Source: CAZDVK01 sp964508915 (GTDB lineage Bacteria; Pseudomonadota; Alphaproteobacteria; Paracaedibacterales; CAIULA01). From it: 50,389 nt of DNA. A model generated the notes under the pieces. The model was not told where the DNA came from. It saw only the letters and a program-made list of their open reading frames with translations, and ran no database searches. Location: assembly GCA_964508915.1 (NCBI GenBank), contig CAZDVK010000012.1, forward strand, positions 1 through 50,389, given 5' to 3'. The translations under genes and the position numbers were made by a program. Positions 9,068 through 17,646 of the stretch are shown piece by piece; the stretch's first letter is position 1, and the number at the start of each line of letters is the position of its first letter.

Positions 9068-9844
9068 GTGAAGCACGTCATTTTAGCTATTGCCATTTCT
9101 TTGTTGTCTATTTCAGCCACAAACTGCTCTGCCGCTGATGGGATAGTTGATCTATTGCCAAAAGATGATTTTGACGAAACATTATCTGACCTCTCCGGAG
9201 ACCCAAAATTAGGCCCCCTTTTGTATTGTGCAGAATTTTTAGATTTAGCTACATACCTAAAAAGATCTAATTCCCTGGCAACTCAGCCTGTCAACAGAAA
9301 AAGGCAGCGCCCACCCGGTGACTATACTAGCGATTCCGCAGAAGACAACCTTTCATCTGAACCAGAATCTCCTGATTTGGATTACACCCCCGCAATTACA
9401 GGGAAAGATATCCAAGACTTCAAAAAAGGCATCCATGCATGCAATAAAACATCCATAGAAAAAGGGGCAAACATACTGTGTCGTCATACTAAATATCAGC
9501 ACCTGCTTGATTGGGCACTTGGCAGAATGGTGGCAGCACATCGCGCATCCATTGTTGAAATTTTATTGAAATATGGGGCAAACCCCGAAAAAGTTGAAAA
9601 AGTTAAAGTACACGGCAGCACACGAGGTGGCGCCGAAGAAAATGACATAAAAATTCAAGAAATGTTACGCAATAAGAAAGCCGAACTTCACTCTCAATCG
9701 GCTAGGCCGCCCATGAAGTCAGCCTTAGCTGTGGCCACAGCGCATTCAACGCCTGCGCCAGTGATTCCATCATCTCTTCTGTGTGCTGGGGGGTCACCGT
9801 TAAACGAAGACGCTCTTTCCCTTTTGGAACTGTTGGATAGTTGA
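9068..9844 (+). CDS. Exported ankyrin-repeat-like protein, 3' end antisense to hemA
   Basis: The 258-residue product starts at GTG 9068 and opens with a convincing signal peptide (MKHVILAIAISLLSISATNC, cleavage near SAA-D). A basic patch RKRQR lies near residue 80, followed by an acidic Ser/Glu stretch. Residues about 140-178 look like a single ankyrin repeat: LDWALGRM...HRASIVEILLKYGANPE. Ankyrin proteins of intracellular bacteria often act in the host, but one weak repeat is thin evidence. The last 47 codons (9702-9844) lie on the strand opposite the 3' end of hemA. The Ala/Pro/Ser composition of that tail reads like antisense of hemA, so it may be a read-through extension gained when an earlier stop was lost. 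Confidence 0.65.
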   Translation: MKHVILAIAISLLSISATNCSAADGIVDLLPKDDFDETLSDLSGDPKLGPLLYCAEFLDLATYLKRSNSLATQPVNRKRQRPPGDYTSDSAEDNLSSEPESPDLDYTPAITGKDIQDFKKGIHACNKTSIEKGANILCRHTKYQHLLDWALGRMVAAHRASIVEILLKYGANPEKVEKVKVHGSTRGGAEENDIKIQEMLRNKKAELHSQSARPPMKSALAVATAHSTPAPVIPSSLLCAGGSPLNEDALSLLELLDS

Positions 9845-10916
9845 TGGGTTGCAAATAGTGGCCGTATTCATCTAACAATCTTCTTGATAGCATGCGGCAT
9901 TTTTCTGCATTCCCCACAATGATGGGAAGAATGTGGCTACCTTTGCTTTCAAAATATACATTTGTTTTCTCAAGGCAGCGCTTCATATAAGCCACGTTCT
10001 GCCATAACTGTTCCCTTAAATCATCGCTTTCTTGCAAAACTTCAATAGATGTGCGGGCAGCCATGGCTGTAGCTGGTGGAAGGGATGTTGTAAAAATAAA
10101 ACCAGACGCATAACTGCGCACAAAGTCCACTAATGCAGACTGTCCGGCAATGTAACCACCAACTACCCCGTAGGCTTTGGCAAAATTACCCTGGATAATA
10201 TGAATAGAATCCTGCAGCCCCATCTGGGCAGCAACACCACTACCACCGGGTCCATAAATTCCAACTGCATGCACTTCATCTAAGAAAATAAGTGCATTAT
10301 GCTGATGAGCTAAATCACAAATATCAGCTAGGGGTACAATATCACCATCCATGGAATAGACAGAAACGCACGCTATAATTTTAGGGCGATCTTTCGGCGT
10401 ATCTTGAAGCTTTTTCTTTAAGTCACCCATATTGTTGTGACTGAATACATACTTTTCTGCATGACTATGGCGAATTCCTTGAATCATGGATGCATGATTT
10501 TTTTCATCGCTGAAAAAAACACAATGGGGCAAATGTTCACCCAATGCGCACAATGTGGCTTCATTCGCTGTATAACCAGATGTAAAAACAAGGCCTGCTT
10601 CTTTGTTATGTAGGCGCGCCACCGTTTGTTCCAATAAAACATGCTGATGACATGTACCTGAAATATTACGCGTTCCCCCTGCCCCAACACCATACGTTGC
10701 AGCACCTTTTGAAAAAGCCTCAACCACCTGGGGGTGATGGCTCATCCCTAAATAATCATTACTACACCAAACAATAATTTTTTGCTTTGTATCACCCGTA
10801 TGCCAAAGGGCATAAGGTTCCTGGCCCACCACACGTTCCAGCTGGGTAAAAATACGGTATCGACTCTCAGCCTTTAGATACTGTAGTTTTTCTTCAAAGA
10901 AATGGGTATAGTTCAT
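9702..10916 (-). CDS. hemA: 5-aminolevulinate synthase
   Basis: HemA condenses glycine and succinyl-CoA to 5-aminolevulinate, the first step of the C4 haem pathway found in alphaproteobacteria. This pyridoxal-phosphate enzyme belongs to the alpha-oxoamine synthase family. Motifs in order: CSNDYLGMS, GVGAGGTRNISGT, the PLP-ring aspartate and histidine in DEVHAVGIYGPGGSG, and the Schiff-base lysine in GNFAKAYG. I start it at ATG 10916, which has GGGGG five bases upstream and gives 404 residues, the family's usual length; the frame stays open to 10967. It is divergent from xseA with only 45 bases between starts. Its last 143 bases overlap the antisense ankyrin-like gene; the HemA C-terminus itself looks normal. 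Confidence 0.96.
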   Translation of the reverse strand: MNYTHFFEEKLQYLKAESRYRIFTQLERVVGQEPYALWHTGDTKQKIIVWCSNDYLGMSHHPQVVEAFSKGAATYGVGAGGTRNISGTCHQHVLLEQTVARLHNKEAGLVFTSGYTANEATLCALGEHLPHCVFFSDEKNHASMIQGIRHSHAEKYVFSHNNMGDLKKKLQDTPKDRPKIIACVSVYSMDGDIVPLADICDLAHQHNALIFLDEVHAVGIYGPGGSGVAAQMGLQDSIHIIQGNFAKAYGVVGGYIAGQSALVDFVRSYASGFIFTTSLPPATAMAARTSIEVLQESDDLREQLWQNVAYMKRCLEKTNVYFESKGSHILPIIVGNAEKCRMLSRRLLDEYGHYLQPINYPTVPKGKERLRLTVTPQHTEEMMESLAQALNALWPQLRLTSWAA

Positions 10917-10961
10917 CATGTCCCCCATATTGCACGAAATCAGGGGGGAAAGTACAGGGTT

Positions 10962-12317
10962 ATGCAATACAATTTAAAAATAAATACTGAAAATGAATCG
11001 GCCATTTATACGCAAGATAATGCGGTTGTCTCTGTTTCTCAGTTATCGAGTCAACTCAAGCGTCATGTGGAAATAGGTTTTTCCCATATTAAGGTTCGGG
11101 GGGAAATTTCAGGCCTAAAAATTCACACATCAGGGCACAGCTATTTCGCCTTAAAAGATAATGACGCCGTATTAGACGCTGTTTGTTGGCGGGGAACTCC
11201 CCTATCAACTAAATTGATCGAAGGTGCAGAAGTTATTGCCACAGGTCGTATTACAACCTACCCAGGTCGATCAAAATATCAAATGGTTGTGTCTGACATT
11301 CGTATTGCCGGCGAAGGGGCCCTGTTAAAATTATTGCTAGACTTAAAAAATAAGCTACAAGCCGAAGGGTTATTTGAACACAAAAAACCGTTACCGGCTT
11401 TTCCAAGGCGCATTGGGGTCATTACATCCCCCACGGGCGCTGTTATTCAAGATATTCTGCACCGAATTGAAGATCGATACCCATGCCATGTGATTGTGTG
11501 GCCTGTTTTGGTGCAAGGCCCAGGTGCTGCGGAACAAATTTCAGCAGCTATTCAAGGGTTTAATGAACTGACCGCAGATCAACGGCCCGATGTCCTGATT
11601 GTAGCCCGGGGTGGCGGCAGCCTAGAGGATTTATGGGCTTTTAACGAAGAAATGGTGGTGCGGGCTGCTGCCAATAGCCATATCCCCCTTATTTCGGCGG
11701 TGGGCCATGAAACAGATACAACGTTAATTGATTTTGCGTCAGACCAACGGGCCCCTACGCCTACAGCCGCAGCTGAAATTGCAACCCCGGTTTTGGCCCA
11801 GGTTCATTTGTGCGTTCAAAACCTACATATGCGTCAATTATCAGCCATTCAAACACTACTGGAACGGACTACGCTCAGGTTGGGTCATCTAGCCCAAGCC
11901 ATTCCCCACCCCCGCCATGTACTAGAAATTTCTATGCAGCGTCTGGATGACTGGTCTGAACGGTTAAATTTAGCCATAACCAACACATTGAGCAAAAAAA
12001 GACAATTATCCCATATGCAAGCAATTTCGTTGAAAGCCCCCACGCACCAACTTGTTAATGCAAAAACACAGTTGGGAATTTTGGCTGATAAACTAACGGC
12101 AACTATGGTGCAGAAATTGAATACTGACCAAAACAAATTAGAATCCCTTGTTGTACGATTAGAACAAAGTTCTTTTCAAAAAATTTTGGAAAAAGGGTTT
12201 TGTTTAACCCAAGTTGATGGCCACGTTGTCACATCTGCTGAAAAACTAAAAGCGTTACACCCAACAGATGTAACGCTTCAGTTTCATGATGGCGTTGTAA
12301 AAACAACAACCAAGTAA
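10962..12317 (+). CDS. xseA: Exodeoxyribonuclease VII large subunit
   Basis: XseA is the catalytic large subunit of exonuclease VII, which with XseB degrades single-stranded DNA. The 451-residue protein shows the N-terminal OB fold (VSVSQLSSQLK through SGHSYFALKD), then the catalytic domain with RIGVITSPTGAVIQDI, the ARGGGSLEDLWAFN motif and SAVGHETDTTL. A long coiled-coil C-terminal half follows, closing with the typical KGFCLTQVDG motif. I chose ATG 10962 rather than an upstream in-frame start because it begins just before the conserved domain and has AGGG a few bases upstream; the longer frame would run into the hemA start. xseB is not nearby. Confidence 0.95.
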   Translation: MQYNLKINTENESAIYTQDNAVVSVSQLSSQLKRHVEIGFSHIKVRGEISGLKIHTSGHSYFALKDNDAVLDAVCWRGTPLSTKLIEGAEVIATGRITTYPGRSKYQMVVSDIRIAGEGALLKLLLDLKNKLQAEGLFEHKKPLPAFPRRIGVITSPTGAVIQDILHRIEDRYPCHVIVWPVLVQGPGAAEQISAAIQGFNELTADQRPDVLIVARGGGSLEDLWAFNEEMVVRAAANSHIPLISAVGHETDTTLIDFASDQRAPTPTAAAEIATPVLAQVHLCVQNLHMRQLSAIQTLLERTTLRLGHLAQAIPHPRHVLEISMQRLDDWSERLNLAITNTLSKKRQLSHMQAISLKAPTHQLVNAKTQLGILADKLTATMVQKLNTDQNKLESLVVRLEQSSFQKILEKGFCLTQVDGHVVTSAEKLKALHPTDVTLQFHDGVVKTTTK

Positions 12318-12320
12318 AGT

Positions 12321-13244
12321 TTAGATCGCAGTCCTCAAATAACGAAGAATATGATTAACAGCATCCTCTAACTTTGAAAACTTAGTGCCGTTATCCCACG
12401 CTCCTTCATACTTCGTGTTAACTAGAGTGTAACTAAACAATCCACTTCCGTTATCAAGGTGAAGGTCTATGATAATTTCATCTTTAGTAAAACGAACAGC
12501 GTTTCCCTTCTCTACCGTAATATAAGAAATGCCACCGCTAACCATGCCACTTGCACGAGACAGTGTTTTAATAGCTGCTACAACATAATGATCATTTTCG
12601 TGGGGCACGTAAGCAGCGACTGCCGTTCTTTTTGGGGCGGCTTCTCCAGCAGCAACCTCACCATCATCCACTGTTGGAACGGGTCTGTCTTTTTGCCTTG
12701 GAGCTTTAAACCCTGATGGTCTATCTGAAGGACGCTTTTTACTAACACCTAAAGTTTTTACCTTTGCAGCTGGGGTCACAGGTGCCTGAGGTACGGCTTT
12801 ATCACCCTCTCCGTCCGCAGGCAAAACAAATGGAACATCAATTCCAAATGTTTCAACAATTAAGTCAACGACCCCTTTAGGTGATTCGTTTGAACCAGTT
12901 GAACCAGATCCGCCAGGTGCTACTTTATTCTTTTCAGTCAAACGAATAACCATAGCTATACCCTTGCCACCTCGGCTCGGTGAAACAACTTCTTCTGAAA
13001 CATTGCTTCTCCCTACGCTTGGGCTGGATGCTGTATCTCTAGTTTCTCTAGCTACTAAATGATCGTCAACAACGGCGTCTTCGCCTCCTTCAGGGGGGGT
13101 ACAGAAACTCGGGCTTGCAGCGGGCCATCCATAAGGTGCCCCAGCATCCCCTGCGTCATACTCTTCATCACTTGCAACAACATAAGAAGAGAAGAGTAAT
13201 GTAAGAATAGATGTTAAGTAAAAAGAGTTTTTAATTTTATACAT
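12321..13244 (-). CDS. Exported low-complexity protein A, paralogue of the 13524-14360 product
   Basis: I do not recognise this 307-residue protein. It starts with a clear signal peptide (basic MYKIK, hydrophobic core, cleavage at VVAS-DEE near residue 25) and AAGGA lies before the ATG. The mature region to about residue 210 is acidic and Gly/Ser/Pro-rich, so probably disordered. It contains an SPSRGG motif and a basic stretch KKRPSDRPSGFKAPRQK that could act as a nuclear-localisation signal if delivered into a eukaryote. The last 55 residues form a compact block (GNAV...SY...DNGTKFS...EDAVN) that aligns with the C-terminus of the neighbouring exported protein B. Transcribed toward xseA; its stop is 3 bases from that of xseA, with no room for a separate terminator. 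Confidence 0.7.
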   Translation of the reverse strand: MYKIKNSFYLTSILTLLFSSYVVASDEEYDAGDAGAPYGWPAASPSFCTPPEGGEDAVVDDHLVARETRDTASSPSVGRSNVSEEVVSPSRGGKGIAMVIRLTEKNKVAPGGSGSTGSNESPKGVVDLIVETFGIDVPFVLPADGEGDKAVPQAPVTPAAKVKTLGVSKKRPSDRPSGFKAPRQKDRPVPTVDDGEVAAGEAAPKRTAVAAYVPHENDHYVVAAIKTLSRASGMVSGGISYITVEKGNAVRFTKDEIIIDLHLDNGSGLFSYTLVNTKYEGAWDNGTKFSKLEDAVNHILRYLRTAI

Positions 13245-13485
13245 TTTTTATCCTTTTTTTAAATGAAAACAAAATAAAATTATACTTAATATAAATATAT
13301 TTTTTGTATTAACTAATTTTTTTAGTTGATTTTATTTATATGTTTCAGAAGACAAAAAAGCAACAACTTGTTGTGTTTTACTTTGTTTTTATTTTAATAA
13401 AAATTGTTTTTTATTATAAAAAATTCAATTTCATAAAAATTGTAGAAAAAATATGCAATTCCACCCCTCACAAGGGTAATGGCAT

Positions 13486-13521
13486 AAAAACTGGCGCCTT
13501 ACTGCAAGAAGGGCTGTTTTT
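13486..13521 (-). terminator. Probable terminator of exported protein B gene
   Basis: AAAAAC...GCCTT pairs with AAGGGC...GTTTTT with one bulge and small mismatches, just after the stop codon of the minus-strand gene and ending in five T. The flanking 13245-13485 is extremely AT-rich and shows no convincing gene. Confidence 0.5.
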
Positions 13522-13523
13522 AG

Positions 13524-14360
13524 TTAAAAAGTTGAAGCGAAATTAATTGCCTGCTCCGGATCAGCAAAATTAGAAAAACTCACACCACTATCCATGCCAT
13601 AACGATATGAAACAGCCCATCCACCTGATACATTTTTGAATACCGTTTTAAAGGCGTCCCCCTTACGAAAAACTGTATTTCCAGAATCGCTTTTATAACA
13701 AGTAACGCCTGAAGTATTTCGTAATGTTTCCTTTGCCCCACCCGGCAATAAAGTAAAACCGTGTGATTTCATTTGTTTAACAAATTCGCTTTCAACTGGC
13801 GCCAAAGGAACAACCAAAGCAGGTACTTTATGGGGGCCAACAACTCGACTACCGCTACCGCGTGAGCCTTTTTTTAATAACGGAGCTGGAATAGACCCAT
13901 CCGCTAATTTTGCTTCTTCTTTTCTTCTTTGCGGAGAGGTTCCAAAAAAACCTACAATTGTTGTGGGTTTTTTAACAGAAACTGGAGCTGGAGGTTGCAA
14001 TAAATCAACATCAACAGGACCTGCAACAGCATCGCCACTTGATGAACCAGCTGACCCACCAGATGGAACCGTCACTTTTTTTGCCACTCTTTGTTGCGGA
14101 GAACCTGACGCCCCTCCTCCTCTTGATGGAGAAAAGGCCACGACAGAGTCAGAGCTTCCATCATCACTATCACCAAGAACGGCGTCTCCAGACCTTGTTC
14201 TTTTGAGCGCACCTGCTGTGTGTTTACGTTGCCTGGACGGAGATGCTGGATCACCCAAACCATCCTTCGCTAAATCAGAAGAAAAACATGTGTTATAGGA
14301 AATAATTAAATTAACCAACACATTAACTAAGAAAAAAGCTCTCATCATTTTGACATTCAT
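13524..14360 (-). CDS. Exported low-complexity protein B with S-P-x-R motifs
   Basis: Unrecognised protein, 278 residues from ATG 14360. The frame extends to a TTG at 14429, but the shorter product has a cleaner signal peptide (MNVKMMR, then FFLVNVLVNLIISY); ATG 14348 and 14345 are alternatives and no start has a good ribosome site. The mature middle is Gly/Ser/Pro-rich and basic, with SPSRQRKH, FSPSRGGG, SPQQR and TSPQRRKEE. These fit proline-directed kinase sites (S-P-x-K/R) or minor-groove binding SPxR units; both readings are inference. The C-terminal 55 residues (GNTV...SY...MDSGVSFS...EQAIN) match the end of protein A with identical GN-to-SY spacing. Divergent from exported protein C. 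Confidence 0.65.
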   Translation of the reverse strand: MNVKMMRAFFLVNVLVNLIISYNTCFSSDLAKDGLGDPASPSRQRKHTAGALKRTRSGDAVLGDSDDGSSDSVVAFSPSRGGGASGSPQQRVAKKVTVPSGGSAGSSSGDAVAGPVDVDLLQPPAPVSVKKPTTIVGFFGTSPQRRKEEAKLADGSIPAPLLKKGSRGSGSRVVGPHKVPALVVPLAPVESEFVKQMKSHGFTLLPGGAKETLRNTSGVTCYKSDSGNTVFRKGDAFKTVFKNVSGGWAVSYRYGMDSGVSFSNFADPEQAINFASTF

Positions 14361-14610
14361 CCGTAAAAATCCACAAAAGACCAAAAACAAGGTCAAACAT
14401 TCTATAATTATAAAACAGACTATTTTCAAATATTTTTATTTTATTAATATTGCTTCTTTATTTTAGTAAAAATTAAAAATATTTACTTTTTAATTTTTGT
14501 ATTTTTTGTGAAGAATTTCCCTGAAAATCACCATAAATCGTTTGAATTCCAAAGCCACTTGTGTAAAAATTCCTTATGATTTTTTAGGTTTTAAAAGGAT
14601 TTCTATTAAA

Positions 14611-15177
14611 ATGAATGCAAAGATTTTTGCCTGCACCTTACTGATAGGAAGTTTTGGTTTTTTTTCTTCAGGTATAGCAGGCTCCCCTGCTCAGTCTCCA
14701 TCTAGCGCAGCAAGTGCTTTGGATGTATCTATTTCAAAAAATATTGAAAAACGGTTTCAAGACATTCAAGATCTTATTAAGCGAAATGGCGCTTTCAAAG
14801 CATTTTCAGAGCTAAATGGTTTGTCAGTGTCGCCAACTAAAGACTCTGAAAATATAGAAGTTCAAGAAGCTGATAAAACAGGTGCAGATCGAGGCGGCCC
14901 ATTAGTATGTGTTGAAGAAGGTAAAATAGTTGTTTCCCCTTCTACTCCAGCCAATATTGGCAAAGACGTTTTAAGCGAATCGCCTACTAAGGAAATTGTT
15001 GCTGCTTTACAAGCCACTCCAGATGACAGAACTCAAAAAGTAACAGTAACTGTTAACGGCGTTACTTACGAAGCATGGGGCCGGCGGGCTTTAGATGAAA
15101 GTATTGCAAAAGCAACGGCTGAGGAATTGAAAACAAAAACTAAATATGTTTGTTATATTCCACGTAACGGCGCCTAA
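14611..15177 (+). CDS. Exported protein C with repeated SPTK motif
   Basis: Unrecognised 188-residue protein. ATG 14611 is preceded by AAAAGGAT and opens a signal peptide (MNAKIFACTLLIGSFGFF, cleavage near IAG-S); the longer frame from TTG 14542 has no such feature. After the signal comes a Ser/Pro-rich segment, a short helical part (residues about 45-70), then two SPTK motifs (near residues 72 and 130) and a compact C-terminal 45 residues with VTVTVNGVTYEAWG. It does not share the C-terminal block of proteins A and B, but its composition and SP motifs resemble them. It ends with its own terminator. Function unknown; possibly part of the same effector set. Confidence 0.65.
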   Translation: MNAKIFACTLLIGSFGFFSSGIAGSPAQSPSSAASALDVSISKNIEKRFQDIQDLIKRNGAFKAFSELNGLSVSPTKDSENIEVQEADKTGADRGGPLVCVEEGKIVVSPSTPANIGKDVLSESPTKEIVAALQATPDDRTQKVTVTVNGVTYEAWGRRALDESIAKATAEELKTKTKYVCYIPRNGA

Positions 15178-15200
15178 GACAATTTAAAAAAATTGAATCA

Positions 15201-15241
15201 AAAAAAGGTTTTGTGTATACAGATACGCAAAGCCTTTTTTC
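15201..15241 (+). terminator. Terminator after exported protein C
   Basis: AAAAAAGG-TTTTGTGTAT pairs with ATACGCAAAG-CCTTTTTT around ACAG, ending in a T run, 24 bases after the stop codon. Confidence 0.88.
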
Positions 15242-15242
15242 T

Positions 15243-15273
15243 TTGACAAAAAACATTGTTTTATGTCTGATAA
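15243..15273 (+). promoter_or_regulatory. Candidate promoter of aspS
   Basis: A perfect TTGACA (15243-15248) lies immediately after the preceding terminator. TGATAA/TCTGAT follows at 17-19 bases as a possible -10, about 35 bases before the aspS start. Start-point data are lacking. Confidence 0.5.
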
Positions 15274-15308
15274 AATTTGGTAAAACCTAAGTAGAATGGA
15301 ATAATTTT

Positions 15309-17111
15309 ATGGTATCTTTGGCATCTTCCCCTTATCGAACCCATACATGCGGTGAATTACGCGCATCTCACGTAGGGAAGACCGTCAAAATATCAGGCTG
15401 GGTACACCGCAAACGTGATCACGGCAACCTTGTTTTTATTGATTTACGTGATCATTACGGTATTACACAATGTGTTATCCAGCAGGGGGATCCTTCATTT
15501 TCAGTTGTTGAAACGTTACGCAATGAAACAGTTGTGACATTTGATGGTCTGGTTGTTAAACGTGATGCCGACGTTGTTAACTCCAATATGGATACAGGCG
15601 ATATTGAACTTTCTATTCAACACGTCTTTGTGCAATCAGCTCCAGAATCTTTACCCCTTCAAATTAACAGTAATGGGGAATTCCCTGAAGAAACGCGGTT
15701 AACTTATCGATTTTTAGATTTGCGTCGTGAAACTTTGCATAACAACATTGTCCTGCGCTCTAAAATCATAGCCTCCTTGCGTCGCCGAATGATTGACCAA
15801 GGGTTTATGGAATACCAAACCCCCATTCTAACGTCGTCATCACCTGAAGGAGCCCGAGATTTTTTGGTGCCAAGCCGCCTACATCCTGGCCATTTTTATG
15901 CCCTTCCTCAAGCGCCACAGCAATTTAAACAATTGTTGATGGTGGCTGGTTTTGACCGATATTTCCAAATTGCACCCTGCTTTCGTGACGAAGATGCCCG
16001 TGCAGACCGAAGCCCAGGCGAATTTTACCAATTAGACCTTGAAATGGCCTTTGTGACGCAAGAAGATGTTTTTGCAGCTGTGGAACCTGTTTTAACAGGT
16101 ACGTTTGACGAATTTGCCAATGGACGTACTGTCAGCACCTATCCATATCCTCGTATTCCTTATGACGAAGCCATGCTGCACTACGGCTCCGACAAGCCAG
16201 ACTTGCGTAACCCGATTTTGATTCAAGATGCAACAGCTGTATTTCAAGGTTCTGGCTTTGGAATTTTTGCAAAAGCCATTGACAATAAAGCTGTGGTACG
16301 GGCCATTCCAGCACCAGGTGCTGCCGTACAACCCCGCAGTTTCTTTGATAAACTGAACGGCTGGGCTCAAGATCAAGGCATGGCAGGACTTGGCTATATT
16401 GTATTTGACCAAGGGGAAGCTAAAGGACCCATTGCTAAGTTTTTAGATGCAGACCGTTTGCAGCTTTTAAAAACAACAGCACACGTTAATGATGGCGATG
16501 CCGTATTTTTTGTGTGTGATCAAGAAGCCAAAGCAGCCAAATTCGCAGGGCTTGCCCGTAACCGTGTCGGAAATGATTTAGATATTGTTGAAAAGGATGC
16601 GTTCCGTTTTTGCTGGGTTGTTGACTACCCTATGTTTGAAAAAAATGAAGACACAGGCGCCATTGAATTTTCACACAACCCCTTTTCCATGCCACAAGGC
16701 GGATTAGAGGCACTTACCACAAAAGACCCGCTCACCATTAAGGCATATCAGTATGATATTGTTTGTAACGGTATAGAATTATGCAGCGGTGCCATTCGAA
16801 ACCACCTCCCCGAAGTCATGTACAAAGCATTTTCCATTGCGGGCTATGGCCCCGAAGTTGTGGAAAGTAAGTTTGGTGGATTATTGAATGCCTTTAAATA
16901 TGGCGCCCCACCCCATGGTGGCTGTGCGCCCGGTGTTGACCGCATGGTTATGTTATTGGCTAATGAACCTAATTTGCGCGAAATTATTGCATTTCCGCTG
17001 AATCAACAAGCACAAGACCTACTGATGCAGGCGCCTTCTGCCGTTGACCCGGAACGCCTGAAAGAACTTCATATTCAGGTAAAACTGCCACTTAAGGTAA
17101 AACAGGGCTAG
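15309..17111 (+). CDS. aspS: Aspartyl-tRNA synthetase
   Basis: AspS charges tRNA-Asp, and in bacteria lacking AsnS also tRNA-Asn for amidation. The 600-residue protein has the bacterial layout: N-terminal anticodon-binding OB fold (VKISGWVHRKRDHGNLVFID), class II catalytic core with motif 2 (FRDEDARADRSPGEFYQLD), the bacteria-specific GAD insertion at about residues 290-420, and motif 3 (GCAPGVDRMVMLL). Length is standard. The ATG has only a weak GGAAT upstream but begins right before the conserved domain. Whether this enzyme is discriminating cannot be settled from what I see; gatCAB is not in the window. Confidence 0.97.
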   Translation: MVSLASSPYRTHTCGELRASHVGKTVKISGWVHRKRDHGNLVFIDLRDHYGITQCVIQQGDPSFSVVETLRNETVVTFDGLVVKRDADVVNSNMDTGDIELSIQHVFVQSAPESLPLQINSNGEFPEETRLTYRFLDLRRETLHNNIVLRSKIIASLRRRMIDQGFMEYQTPILTSSSPEGARDFLVPSRLHPGHFYALPQAPQQFKQLLMVAGFDRYFQIAPCFRDEDARADRSPGEFYQLDLEMAFVTQEDVFAAVEPVLTGTFDEFANGRTVSTYPYPRIPYDEAMLHYGSDKPDLRNPILIQDATAVFQGSGFGIFAKAIDNKAVVRAIPAPGAAVQPRSFFDKLNGWAQDQGMAGLGYIVFDQGEAKGPIAKFLDADRLQLLKTTAHVNDGDAVFFVCDQEAKAAKFAGLARNRVGNDLDIVEKDAFRFCWVVDYPMFEKNEDTGAIEFSHNPFSMPQGGLEALTTKDPLTIKAYQYDIVCNGIELCSGAIRNHLPEVMYKAFSIAGYGPEVVESKFGGLLNAFKYGAPPHGGCAPGVDRMVMLLANEPNLREIIAFPLNQQAQDLLMQAPSAVDPERLKELHIQVKLPLKVKQG

Positions 17112-17130
17112 TTGTAACGGGGGGAATATT

Positions 17131-17164
17131 AATCAGATATGATAGGGTATTATTGTGTCTGATT
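17131..17164. terminator. Possible shared terminator between aspS and the Smr gene
   Basis: AATCAGA pairs with TCTGATT, with a weaker inner pairing, between two convergent genes. No strong T run, so termination is uncertain. Confidence 0.35.
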
Positions 17165-17640
17165 TACTGCCTTGGTTTTCGTACACGCACGTAAAACGCG
17201 CCCTGACCACCATCTTTCGGCTCAGCAAATCCATACCCTATCACAAGGGCTGAATTTTGTTCAAACCACTGTGGAACGAAACGCTGCAAAACCTCCCCTT
17301 TTCCTGAAATCACAAGCACCCATTTATGGGCAGATTCTTGTGCTTTTAAAAAAAAGCGTACTAAAGCTTGGGCTGCAGCTTCCTGTGTAAAACCATGGAG
17401 GTCAATACGTGATTCAATAACTAAATTTTTATATTGACGTGAAGACAGTTTTTCCATGGGTAATTGATATTCAGGTGCCAAAGCCGCTTGACGGCGTTGC
17501 AAACCGTGCCGCTCAATTATTTTTTCTGGATAAACATCTTTTAAAACAGGTGTTTCTTTATCTTTTTTCAGGGGCTTCACCCCCTGCATCACATCACGCC
17601 AAAGGGAACGCTCTTCCGGTGTCGGCGGCCGCCTTGACAT
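17164..17640 (-). CDS. Smr domain protein
   Basis: The 158-residue protein ends in an Smr (small MutS-related) domain at about residues 75-155: the conserved IDLHGFTQ motif, the VISGKG loop, and DGGQGAFYVRVR, which corresponds to the usual H-G-G-x-G motif with Asp in place of His. Smr domains bind branched DNA or RNA and some nick it. The first 70 residues are charged linker. Located 6 bases downstream of the Tim44-like gene, so the two are co-transcribed; this pairing is common in alphaproteobacteria. Confidence 0.9.
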   Translation of the reverse strand: MSRRPPTPEERSLWRDVMQGVKPLKKDKETPVLKDVYPEKIIERHGLQRRQAALAPEYQLPMEKLSSRQYKNLVIESRIDLHGFTQEAAAQALVRFFLKAQESAHKWVLVISGKGEVLQRFVPQWFEQNSALVIGYGFAEPKDGGQGAFYVRVRKPRQ

Positions 17641-17646
17641 AAAAAA

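Noticed and set aside
13340..13546. 68-codon plus-strand frame between proteins A and B
   Set aside because: Low-complexity F/K/I translation of AT-rich sequence that overlaps the end of the protein B gene and its hairpin.
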